DNA of 64,000 bases, taken from positions 19,716,001 through 19,780,000 of the forward strand of contig NC_088316.1 of NCBI RefSeq assembly GCF_910592395.1, given 5' to 3'. The stretch comes from Lineus longissimus (taxonomy: Eukaryota; Nemertea; Pilidiophora; Heteronemertea; Lineidae). The notes beneath the pieces are model-generated. The model was given only the letters and a program-made list of their open reading frames with translations, did no database searches and was not told the DNA's origin. This document shows, piece after piece, positions 37,803 to 48,600 of the stretch. How positions within the stretch are numbered: position 1 is the first letter of the stretch; each line of letters starts with the position of its first letter. The position numbers and the translations under genes are program-made.

Positions 37803-40800
37803 ATGGCGACCATGAGCAACGGTGGGCGATCTAGTTTATTCAATGGATTGGGAACAATAACGGTAAGAAATACTGTACTTTTCCATATTTTGAAAACTTG
37901 ATTGTCCTGACATAGCTAGTTCAAAATGTAATGTGAAATCGGTCAGGAGCCGACGAAACACTGAAGGCGGCTGACCAGTGCGAATGGTTAGCCATCAATG
38001 GTAGCCGTCCAACCTTGATTCGTCCTCATTGACGCCGTGATATTGCCACAGCACATTGAAAGACACATCATTCATTCCCTAATTGAAATTTCCTCCAATG
38101 TCATTAATATCAATTAGATTCTTAACGTATTAAAGATTGCATTGACTGAACCTGAACACCTGAGAAGGTTTCAGTGGCCGACTGGTTTGCCGCCATTTTT
38201 TATGCGCTTCTCAATCTGGCCAGGTATGTTCCAATTTCTCTGTTCATATGATGATTGTATAACTGTTTTCCTTCGGATGCTAATTTGGAAGAAAAAATTT
38301 CGAAAAGTGGATTCCATTCGCAGAACAAAAAAAGAGTAAGGCAAAACCAAAGTGGGACAAAAACGTTAGCAGAGCGTAGTTTCGATCTACGGACCTCTGG
38401 GTTATGGGCCCAGCACGCTTCCACTGCGCCACTCTGCTTGCATACTCATTCGCTATTGCCGGTGAACAAAAATTGACGTAGTAGGTCGCATGTTTCAATG
38501 GGAAAGCTTCCATCTTTTCACGAAACTTGGACTCCAATAAGGTATGAACGCTGTTCTGCACAATTGGTGAGACAAATGACACGTAATGCCCCTAATGGTG
38601 AGATAGCGTGCATGAAGTTGCATTTTAGGGGTGTCTCCACATCTCAAAGACGAATGAGCGCTTGGTTTGTATGAGTGTTTATTAGGCTTATCTGGTAACT
38701 TTCAAACACTGCTCATTATTTTGATGGCCATCCCAAGTCGAAAGAAGAGGGCATACTGTCGCAAAAACGTAGACAAAACTTGGTTCATTTCCATCTCTGT
38801 AGATTGTTGAAGGACAATACTGATTCCTGGCTTCTGGCTTCTAAATAACATTTCCTTTATCGCGTTTCCACAGGAAGGAACCGAATACCCGAGCCTGACG
38901 CCTCAGCTGAACACCCCGCGGATATTGAAGATCAACGGCAAGAAGCCCGTGCCGCGGGACACTATCAAACTGACGACTGGGGGTGGCCTGGGGAAGATAC
39001 CAGGTGTGTTTGTCACTGACATGGACCCGGGGCGAGATGACGAGGAGACGAGCCTGTTTGAGGCTTTCCTCATTGTGGAGGAGCAACAGGAAGGTGAGTG
39101 GTTGGGGATCGGGTGACTGTCTTATTTTTTATTTCCTAGCGTTTCATCATGCACCGGTTGCTGAATTGTGGATGATGCGGGAAAGAACAAAGATTTTGTG
39201 CATGATACTTTGGATAAAACACTTGTATGGACACAGACCTTAACTTGCTTCGGCCTTCCAGATACCCCTGTGTCCACCTGGAGTTAGGTCGTCCAAATGT
39301 CTCTTCTTGTAGAGGTTTCAGTATATAACACCCGGTTGTCAGATCGGGTGCATGGGTGTGGGCGCTGCAATAGTGAGCGGCACAACCCCGACCCCCGTCA
39401 TGCTTGTGGCGGTTATTGACCTTTAACTTAGATTTTGGTAATTATTGCAATTCATCCTTTGCAACTGACCTTTCCTTATTTCTTACAGAAGAACTCGAAG
39501 AGCACAAGGCCGACCAGGAAAGAGCTCGCTCCGTTTACGAAGCAGCATGTAAGCGGTGTGGAGTAGCGATATCTAAAGCCATCCTTCACGCCATCGGGTT
39601 GAACCATGTCAAACTTAAGAACCATAGCTTGGGAATACAGGGCATCAAGCCTTTGTGCATTGCATTGGTGGTAAGCAAGACCTTTAAAACACCATATCTT
39701 ACTAGAATATATAACTTTTGATAGAAAGACAATGGTCACATTAAATATATCGTTGCCCCACACGTTCAGTCCAACAGCTTGATCTGACCGGCAGGAGAAG
39801 TGCGAACTCCTTTCGACATAAACAAATATGGTTACAAACATTTCAAAGGGCCAAGCAGCAATCAGATGGTTGTTTAAGACACCAAGCAACAAAGATAGCC
39901 TGACAATGGATGGGAAGCCAATCTTTAACAACACATTTTGAAAAAATTTTCAGGAAAATAAAATATTTAGCAGAGCGTAGTTTCGATCTACGGACCTCTG
40001 GGTTATGGGCCCAGCACGCTTCCACTGCGCCACTCTGCTACACTGCCCATGCATGTATCCTTTGATTATCATACGATGTCTTCCGAATCTGGGAACAACT
40101 GACCACGTCAAGCTTGTGACTTCGGCAGATTTAGCTTCTGCCTAAATCAAACAAATGTGAAACTGCCTAAGTCAAGCTTGGGACTTAGACAGATTTACCT
40201 CATGCCTGTTTTATATAAACTTCCAGTCAAATGTGTATGTGACGAGTCTTGACCTTGAAGGGAATGACCTGGGGGCGAAGGGCGCCGCGGCCGTAGCAGA
40301 CGTCCTCAGCGAAAACTTGTTTATATTAGATTTGGTAAGTTAACCAATATCATCACTATTATCATCATCTTTATGATTGCCATCAACTTGGCATTCCATC
40401 CTCATCATATCCACGTAAACAGCAGTAGGCTAAAAGTGAATGTCACGACGGATCTTAACGATCATACAGTAGTAAGCCTTTTCAAATTCCCTTTCATTCC
40501 AGAATCTCGCAGAAAACAAAATCGGTACAGAGGGTGCTCGATGTCTCACTAAGGTCCTCCGATCCAATCACACGCTGTGCAAACTCAATCTATCGGGTAA
40601 GGTCCATCCGTCCACTTTTTCCTCCCTTTCTTGTGTCACCTCGTCAACAACTTCCCAAAACAGATCGGGGGCTGCTACGTCGCATCCGCAAGTGCCAAGA
40701 TTCCTACTCGGTCGGTTGCCAGCATCTCTGCTCAGGTGCCAACGTCCCCTACACAGGTGCCAACGTCCCCTACACAGGTGCCAACGTCGCTCCTTTCTTT

Positions 40801-43508
40801 GAATTGTAAAATCTTGTTTTGATTGCAGGAAACGATTTTGGGGAAAGTGATGCCAAATATTTTGCGAAACTTTTATCGGTATGTATCTTATTATTTAGAA
40901 ATCAATGCCTACGAACAGCTCTTGATAACATTGCCGGTGTAATGTTTTTGAATGCTTCCCTATGAAAAAGTCATATCTCTAAAGTGTTCCATCACTTGAA
41001 ATCAGTCAGTGCTGCCATCTTACCGCAAAGCTCGTAGAGATCAATACTGATACATCAGATCAATGCTCACATCTTCGTTATTCAGCAGAGTGGCGCAGTG
41101 GAAGCGTGCTGGGCCCATAACCCAGAGGTCCGTAGATCGAAACTACGCTCTGCTAAGATTTTTTCACTCGCTCTTTAAAGAACAGGTGTTAGGCTGCCCC
41201 TTTTTCGAAATGAAGCAAGACACCGGACTCTTCAATAAACAGCAGTATTATACAAACTGGACATCAATTAAGAGTGTTTCCTTTTGTTTCAGTCAAACAC
41301 CAACGTGAAGGAGTTGTGTTTGAGCCATAATGCATTTAGAGAGACGGGAGGAGAAGAATTGGGTGGTGCTATAGGTAGGTTGTCTGTGATGCGTCTCTCA
41401 CACCTCGATTGCAAGGTCCCTGTGTAGCGCCTCCTTTTTGCGGCATGCGGCAGCGGTCTCGTTTTTCGATCGAGTTGTGAACGGCGCGATTGAGTTGCAC
41501 GAGCACCTCATACGATCGAGCCATGACGAAGTAGGTGGAATCTAGACTCCCATGCAGTCCAATGCAACATCCTGGTCCTCTTTCCTTCATGGCGACAGGG
41601 TGAGGCCGGGTCCGAAGTGTAGCTGACTGTCGGTCCCACCGACTGTTTCAACTTCTTTCTATTTTCCAGCTAAAAATGCGACGTTAAAAGTTCTGGATTT
41701 AAGTTGGAACCACCTACGGTTAAAAGGGGCGGTGTCAATATGTAAGGCTCTTGAGAAGAACAAGGGTTTGTCTGTCCTCAATCTTGCCTGGAATGGGTTT
41801 GGCCTGATCGGTTGCCAGGAGATGGCCACAGCTATGGAGAAGAACAAGACTTTAGAGGAGCTCAATCTCTCGGCCAACAGGATAGACAACCTGGGCCTGG
41901 CACATCTACTAAGGGGACTCAGTGAGAACACCACCCTACAAGTAATAAAGGTAGGTCAAGTGATCATCATCATGAATAAAATGTCGCTCAGAAACTGAAA
42001 CCCTCGTGATTTGAGTGCAAGAACGATATTTCGTGTGGTCGTGAACCTAGATTTTAAAGTCTTGTTGGGGTCCGTGGTGTGTTGTTTCACATGCTTTTCC
42101 CTTTGACAACCATTCAGGTAATTGGCATTTTCTGTTACAGCTTGGGTCGAACCCTATCTACGGAGAGGCAGTGACAGGTCTCTTGGACTGGTTTGAAACA
42201 TACATGTCCTCTGGCATCAAATTGATTGATTTGACGGTAGGTAGCACGCGTGTGGAATATGAATGGCTTCCTGACAGCCTTTATGTTATAAATGCCCTGA
42301 TATGGTGCGAAACAAGCCAATGGTCGGAATTTACTGAATTCATCACAGCGTTCATCTTCTTGTAGGGCAACAAACGCCAGCAAAAAGAAACTCATAAGAC
42401 ATCAGGGTCACCGACCATTGCACCTCCTAACCCTTGGCGAAGCAGTCCAAACTAACTCTGACACACCAATTCTTGCTGGCCAACTAGTTTAAGATGATTA
42501 GTTTTGTTATCATTAAATATCTGCGTGGCTGCCATTCTTTCAGCATATATGTATCGACGAAGACTTCCAAGAGAAACTCAAGTGCATCCAGCGAATTCGT
42601 ACCATTGATATCATCCATGGTTCGGTGGTGAATCCTCAGCGCTCCCTTGTGGCCAAACATCGCCTGTCCATCTTTGACACCACTACAGATCCGATCATGG
42701 TGTTGTTTGAGTACATGAAGCAATCAAACCTTCGACTTGTGGACTTCTTCCACGTCTTGGACCGCGACAAGAGCGAAACTATCAGCAAACAGGAGTTTAG
42801 AGAAGGATTGCAGGTAAGATGAGCAAGACACAACACTCAGTTGCAAGACTTTGTGCGGCCGTCTATTTGAGGCAAACTGAAGCAAGTCAGTCTCCAATCA
42901 GAGGCTAAGATGCTCCGTACCACCTACGCTGGTAAACTGAGCGCCTTTTTGGCATGGTTGGTTTAGGAAAACGATCCTTAAACCATCACTGACATGCTGT
43001 CACCGGAAAACTGATTTGTCGAGACGAAAGCAAGGGCGTTTCACGTGAGAGTACCAACCAATCGGAAATATCCTCACATCCTTCTCAAACTGTGTCTTTC
43101 CCTGCTTGCAGAGTGTCAACATCCCGATGAGTGAACAGGCGTTATCCTCCTTGATGAGGAAGATGGACCTCAATAATGATGGACAGATCGATTTTGGGTG
43201 AGTTATATAGCAACCTCATGTATGCCAGTTCTGCACAGAAAAGGTAAACTTTCATGATGGCCATTTTTCCTTTGAATCGTTTCAGAGAGTTTGTCGTAGG
43301 ACACAAGGAAAACGTGAAGAAAGTGAGCACTGTGAGGAAGACCAATGAGAACAAACAGGCGCAGTTCATGTATCTTCGCGAGAAGGTCAAGCGGCTTGTG
43401 GGAGCTAGAAGCAAGCCCAGCAAGGAAGCCGCCAACCAGGAGACAACGAATCCTCGCACTGGGTTCGTGACGGCAGTGTTTAAACATCTCCAACCGCCTC
43501 ATGAATGA
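37803..43508 (+). CDS. LRRC74A: LRRC74-family LRR protein with two EF-hands, 12 exons
   Basis: Exons: 37803-37862, 38874-39093, 39489-39670, 40227-40334, 40503-40596, 40829-40878, 41293-41374, 41670-41950, 42141-42236, 42544-42813, 43112-43197, 43286-43508; 583 residues. About residues 135-390 are RNase-inhibitor-type leucine-rich repeats with the 28-residue pattern, for example VTSLDLEGNDLGAKGAAAVA, LNLAENKIGTEGARCLTKVL, LKVLDLSWNHLRLKGA and LNLSANRIDNLGL. Several exon borders coincide with repeat borders. The C-terminal part has two EF-hand loops, DRDKSETISKQE (464-475) and DLNNDGQIDFGE (500-511). The second is fully canonical and the first has all Ca ligands plausible, so calcium binding is predicted. 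A basic tail follows. LRRC74 proteins are poorly characterised cytosolic proteins. Assignment to A rather than B is uncertain. The introns host three initiator tRNA genes. Confidence 0.88.
38367..38438 (-). tRNA. Initiator tRNA-Met (CAT), copy 1
   Basis: 72-nt gene, antisense in intron 1 of the LRRC74-like gene. Initiator hallmarks: A1-T72 pair at the end of the acceptor stem, three consecutive G-C pairs in the anticodon stem (GGG CCCATAA CCC, anticodon CAT), and A in place of T at position 54 with GATCGAAAC in the T loop. The A box TGGCGCAGTGG is intact. A TTTTT Pol III terminator lies just 3' (minus strand). No intron. Identical to the two other copies. Confidence 0.97.
39968..40039 (-). 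tRNA. Initiator tRNA-Met (CAT), copy 2
   Basis: Same 72-nt sequence as copy 1, in intron 3 of the LRRC74-like gene, antisense to it. The stem, anticodon loop and internal A/B boxes are intact. T-rich sequence with TTTT runs follows on the minus strand as terminator. Flanks share no extended similarity with copy 1. Confidence 0.97.
40735..40797. repeat. 21-bp tandem repeat, 3 copies
   Basis: GGTGCCAACGTCCCCTACACA-type unit starts at 40735, 40756 and 40777, in intron 5 of the LRRC74-like gene. The period is a multiple of three and the stretch is open, but phase and position show that it is intronic. Confidence 0.85.
41084..41155 (+). tRNA. Initiator tRNA-Met (CAT), copy 3
   Basis: Same 72-nt gene as copies 1 and 2 but on the plus strand, in intron 6 of the LRRC74-like gene and therefore co-oriented with it. 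A TTTTTT terminator starts two or three bases after the gene. It is inverted relative to the other two copies. Confidence 0.97.
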
Positions 43509-43779
43509 TACCAAGTGCTCGTCCCCATTGTGAAATCAAATCGCGATATGAAAAAAAAACTTTGAGAAAAGTCATAACTAAGGACAGTCCACATTTAGAA
43601 AGGTTGAGAGTATATGCATGTAATCCACATGTCAAACAAGCGATCGTTTTTTTTGGTGAGAAAGCTGCTGTATATACACGTCATGTAAGCTTAAAGAATA
43701 GCGAATATCTGATGATGTCCTTATTTATAACTGTTAGTAACAACATCTGTGAATGTTCATAAAGATATGTGTAACGTGT

Positions 43780-43785
43780 AATAAA
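43780..43785 (+). terminator. Polyadenylation signal of the LRRC74-like gene
   Basis: AATAAA 272 nt after the stop at 43508, followed by a T-rich downstream element. Confidence 0.7.
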
Positions 43786-43799
43786 TCATGCTGCGAAAG

Positions 43800-45620
43800 A
43801 AACTCGTGTTGTGTTTCTTTCTCACTTTTCTCGGGACCTCGTCGGTGGAAATGATACATCATTCTTCCTTTTGAAACTCACCTTATGTTGCCTTTAGTTT
43901 ACGATAAAAAGATAACGAAGGAGACAGCATCAAGGACTGATCAAATACTAAACAACGTGAACCTTCGATAAACTGATTGCAAGTTGACCCGTCATTAAAA
44001 CCCGACCATTTGCAACTAAAACACAGAAAAGATTGCCAATTTCCATCAACTCAACAATTAACGGAATAGGTATTTGTCCTTTGACCTACTTGGTATTCAG
44101 TGCATTAGGCCTATTATCTTGGGTTAGACCAATCAGCGAGGGCTTGTAGGCGGCTGACCTGGTCGGGGCGCGGACGGAGCAACGCTCGTCTCAAATGTGA
44201 GATCTGACGTCCAGCGGCTGTTCCAGAGACCAGAGGAAGCAAAAGGATTAGGGAGGTAGGTGGATGTGATCTCTGACATTTGGCTTTTTTATATACATTG
44301 AATCAATTAAGCATTCTGATGTTAATTCTTTCTTGATTGTACGCTATTGGTCCTTGAAGAGTTCAGCTTCAGAAGAAAACGTCTCCAATAGATTTTCCCG
44401 GTCCCTCCATGCACTCGCAGAATGTAGTCGTGAAATTTGAAGGGCAACGTTGCCTTGACAGTGGTCTCTTGTTGTCTTTCTCACGCAATAAAACCCAGTA
44501 GAAAAACAACGGCCAGAAGCCATTCTTGAGCAAAGACATGTATTTTCTATACATAACAGCGTGGCTACACGTGTATAGTCTGCCGACAAACCTGTGTCAA
44601 TTGTATGCTCATCCCCTCGTACACAAAACTGATCTCGGTAAGATGGGTAAGTGCCGTGTGAAAGGTCCTGAAGCTCAGGGTCGCCGACGAAATGTTTCGT
44701 ACGTGGTATCGTCATAAAAGTCGACCATCCCAAACCTACCACAACTCCTTGCACACTTGCCAGCGCGGCAAATAAGGTCAAAAAGTGGCGATAATTTGCC
44801 AATTGGCCCTCTTGATTCAGCATCACCCATGCTAAGTGCTGCACTGAACAATCAGTTAGTCTTTTGAGCAATCTGATTGACATCATGTATACATTATTAC
44901 GATTGATGGATAAATGCCGCATGAATCATGAGAATCGGAAGAAAATGTCTTGTTTTGATTGCCCTCTCACGACGAGTTTTTTCCCTCCACTTATGACCTG
45001 ATCGTTGATTATAATCTAATTACCTGAATAAGGCTAATTGTTGTAATCATGGCTGCACGACCCGCAGTAAAATGAAGCAGCCAGGTCACATAACTTGATA
45101 AGGCCAGAATCAATCTGATGGTAAATGACTCTGATATGCGAAGGTTTCGATTTGCGAGATATTGAGTTCAGGTTACTTGATACATCTCATTGGTGTTGTT
45201 TCACCTGAGCAACAGGTAGCTTTCGGAACCAGTCTTGATCCGAGCTTGATACCTATGCATGCAGTGTGGAAATAACTGGAGTTTGCTGTGTGCCCTTCGC
45301 CTGGTATTCAGGTTGGAACCAGAAGATGGTGATCGGAGTGCAAGGATTATTAAGGTTGCTGTTATTTCATTCTGTTGTCATGGGATTAAGAATAATGGCC
45401 ATATTGCCAATTTCAAAGACATCTAAGACAGAGCGTCTGCTGATCGCACAGGGTTGATTTGATGTGATCGTATGCGTGGTTTCTAAAACCTGAAATCCAG
45501 ACTTCCCCTTCTTTTCTCCGTCTCCCTCGTCCGCCTTTTCTTCCCCCCCCCCCCACCCCAACACACCTACATGTAGATTAGTTCAGTAATATCGCGTCGT
45601 TTAACCGATTGTCTATATTT
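43800..45620. other. Intergenic region upstream of the FAMeT-like gene
   Basis: Holds the promoter and possibly 5' UTR exon of the next gene. The only long open frame is 192 codons on the minus strand (44922-44344). It has no recognisable domain or splice-linked partner, and I do not call it a gene. A 12-nt C run is near 45545. Confidence 0.5.
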
Positions 45621-45671
45621 TGCAGGTCTTGATTCACTCTGAATACTTACATGACTAAATATTGAGACAAG

Positions 45672-48600
45672 ATGACTAAAGGTATGTTGAATTTTTTCCT
45701 TTATTTGATCGTCATTCTTTTTGACAAAGTGCTTATATTTGACAGGACGTGGCAGGTCAACGATGAATAATAATGATAGAGTGATCGTTTTCTAATTTTC
45801 TATTCCAGAGAGCATTTTTGGTAAATATCGCAATATTGTGATAAAATGAGTAAACCAGCTGAATTAGAACGATATGCTTTTCGGTTATCACGAAATACAT
45901 GTAACCGATACTGACATCAACTTGGCGACATAGAAAGAACTTTATCAGCGAACCTCATAACCGTTTTCTATATTTTCTTTCCTAAAAAACCAGTCACTCC
46001 TATAAACTGTGAGAACAGTCCGGTTGACCTTTGGTTTTTCCCCAAGGAAGTACGCCCATGGCGCATGGCGTGGCGTGAGAAGTGATAACGTTTGAAATTA
46101 ATAACCCGTGGTCTAATCGATCAGAAAGTCTAATTATGCTGTCTATTAAGTCAATTCCATTATTTATTTCATTTACTTTTATCGATGCCACATTACTAGT
46201 AATTACTATCAATAGAGTATGAATACCAAGTGAGTAATTGTTTTGATGAAGTTTTAAACTCCTTGAGAAGGCAACGAATGTTGATGAAAGCTTTATTTGT
46301 TTGGTTGCTGTTTGTTTTGGTAGAGGCACAGACCTGTAGCACGTACAACACGTGTCTGACGTCTGTGGTGGAGCACGTTTCCTCCTTTCTTTGAAGATCA
46401 TGTAACACTGACAGTGAGCCGCAGTAAAGATGCGATGGCCCCGGAGAAGATCCGTATTGAGAGGGTGGCCAGCAAGTCTATCCACAAAGACAAGGTTCTT
46501 TATCGCGCTAGCCCCAAGGGACAGTACAAAGGCATGGTCATCCATAAGAAGTCCGATGGTAGGTTGAGGCTGAAATGAACGGGCGCCTAGGCGCCTGTGA
46601 CATTGCCCGTCGGTACCGGTAACAAAGCAAACAGTGTTACAACTACTTTTTTCTGATGATTGGGCTACCCATATCAATCAGCCGGGTCAAAATACCAGCA
46701 ACCGCTCTAACAATAAGATCGGTCAACTTCGAAATGATTTAATTATTCAACCTTTTACGCTTACTGTGCTGACTGGACACGGATCAAAACTGAATATATA
46801 TACTCCATCTTGTGGTTTCTAACTCTTAGACATAAAGCCCAGGAAGGCCCAGCCACAAGTCCAGATGGAGTTCACCGTCTTCATTGCCAACAAGAACGAC
46901 ATCGAACGTCAGATAAAGGTTAGTTTATGCTGAAAGGCATGTTTGGAAATGATAATGCGTCTATGATAACATCGGAGCAACGAAAGGAAGGACGCCTTCT
47001 TGTCATCTGGCTGCAAGCGAATAAGTTTAATGTCCAGTTTTCACTCATATCAACGCCAATCTGGCCTCACTTCCGGTCTTCAGGACTTATAACAAGCAAC
47101 CACCTGGTTCCTGACAGTACATTTAGCTGTAATTCACTTACTTGCGGAATGTCATTGGATGACATGTTCGAGGCTTCCGTGGGGAACCTGGATCAATGTT
47201 GATCGTTTCCTGTTAAAGAGTGATGTTTCAAAAGATACCTTCGTATTACTAGGAGCGGCGGCAGTTGCGATTCTGGTTTGAAGACAAGGTCAAACCAATG
47301 GAGAAGACTGCCCAGGCCAGCAAGTTCTTCACTGAGCTTCTTGATGCTGAGACATTTCCTCAAAGTAAGTACATCGAGATTCGTCCATAGGAGGTTAACT
47401 CCAATTTAGTGCCTTGTTCGGGGCACATGATTTAGATATGTCTACCGTAAATCTTTTTACATGTGACCATTCTTTGGAAAGAGCTTGATCATCACTTTCG
47501 GAAGTTACGATTGTAAATCGTCCAACCAGTTCGTTGATATCCCTTCCAGCCTTGGTTCTGTTCATCAAGAAGGCCTTGATTCTTGTCAAGCACTACAAGC
47601 TGATCGACTGTCTTGACATCCGCCTTGAACGCACGGACGTGACCGTACAGGAATGTTACGTGGAGGAGTCTTGTCGAGTTCAGCTGGCCTCATCCTTGGA
47701 GGCATCGTTCTATGACCCGTCTCTGGATATAGCGGAGGAAGAGGGAGATGACATGGAGGACGTAGTTCGTGAGTATAGTGCTCCATTGTCACGTCAACAG
47801 CCACGTGTCGTCTGCCACCAGTCCGAGTTCTTACCAAATTAACATTGATATCATTTCCTAACCCTTCCTCTCCCTGATATCATATCGTTAGACCTTGGAG
47901 AAAACGCTACTGCATCACAGATCAGCTCCTGTAGAAATGAAGTTTCAATCTTACTTTTCCCTAACTTCTCAACCTTGTCGATTTTTACCCCAACCTTATT
48001 AACATTCCTGATGTTAACATCCTGACGTTCAACTTTCAAGGTAACTACATTACTGTCATGACCCCCGCCAAATACACCTACCAATTCGTCCCCGAACTCC
48101 CCGTCAACAACAAGACATGGGTGGCCTTCAAGGTCAGGGCCAGCGAGAGTGCCCATGTGGCCTTGTCCGCCATCTACGGGTCACTGGAACAGAAAACCTA
48201 CGAAATCACCCTCGGAGGCTTGAACAACACCAGATGCTATATTCGGGAAAACGCGGAAGGCCCGAAGAGAGCTGAAGCTATCACCAGAGGCATCCTAAAG
48301 GGCGAAGAGTCGCGAGACTTCTGGGTCAGTTGGAAGGATGGTATCATCCAGGTCGGTGAGGGAAATGAGAAGGGGAAGAACAGGATCATGTATTGGAGGG
48401 TTCCGGCCAGAAAAATCTACTCAATCAACTGTCTATCTGTCTCCACCGACAGCGGGTCTGAGGGGCAATGGGAATTCGTTGACATCCTGTGTAGGTATCT
48501 CTTGTCCAACAACTCAACTTCAATAAGAGAAGGTTCTCGTCAACCCTTCGATTTCGTTACCAACTAAGTGTCATTACCATAATACTCCTTACACTAACAG

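Noticed and set aside
38200-41308. Short frames with the shared peptide VAQWKRAGPITQRSVDRNYALL and its reverse-strand versions
   Set aside because: These are translations of the three initiator tRNA genes, not protein genes.
44641-44710. Possible start exon for the FAMeT-like gene (ATG followed by a GTAAG)
   Set aside because: The 45672 exon has a better acceptor upstream, a fitting donor and the required phase 1.
46000-46677. 225-codon frame on the minus strand
   Set aside because: It lies opposite exon 3 of the FAMeT-like gene, whose plus-strand frame, splice sites and phase are coherent.
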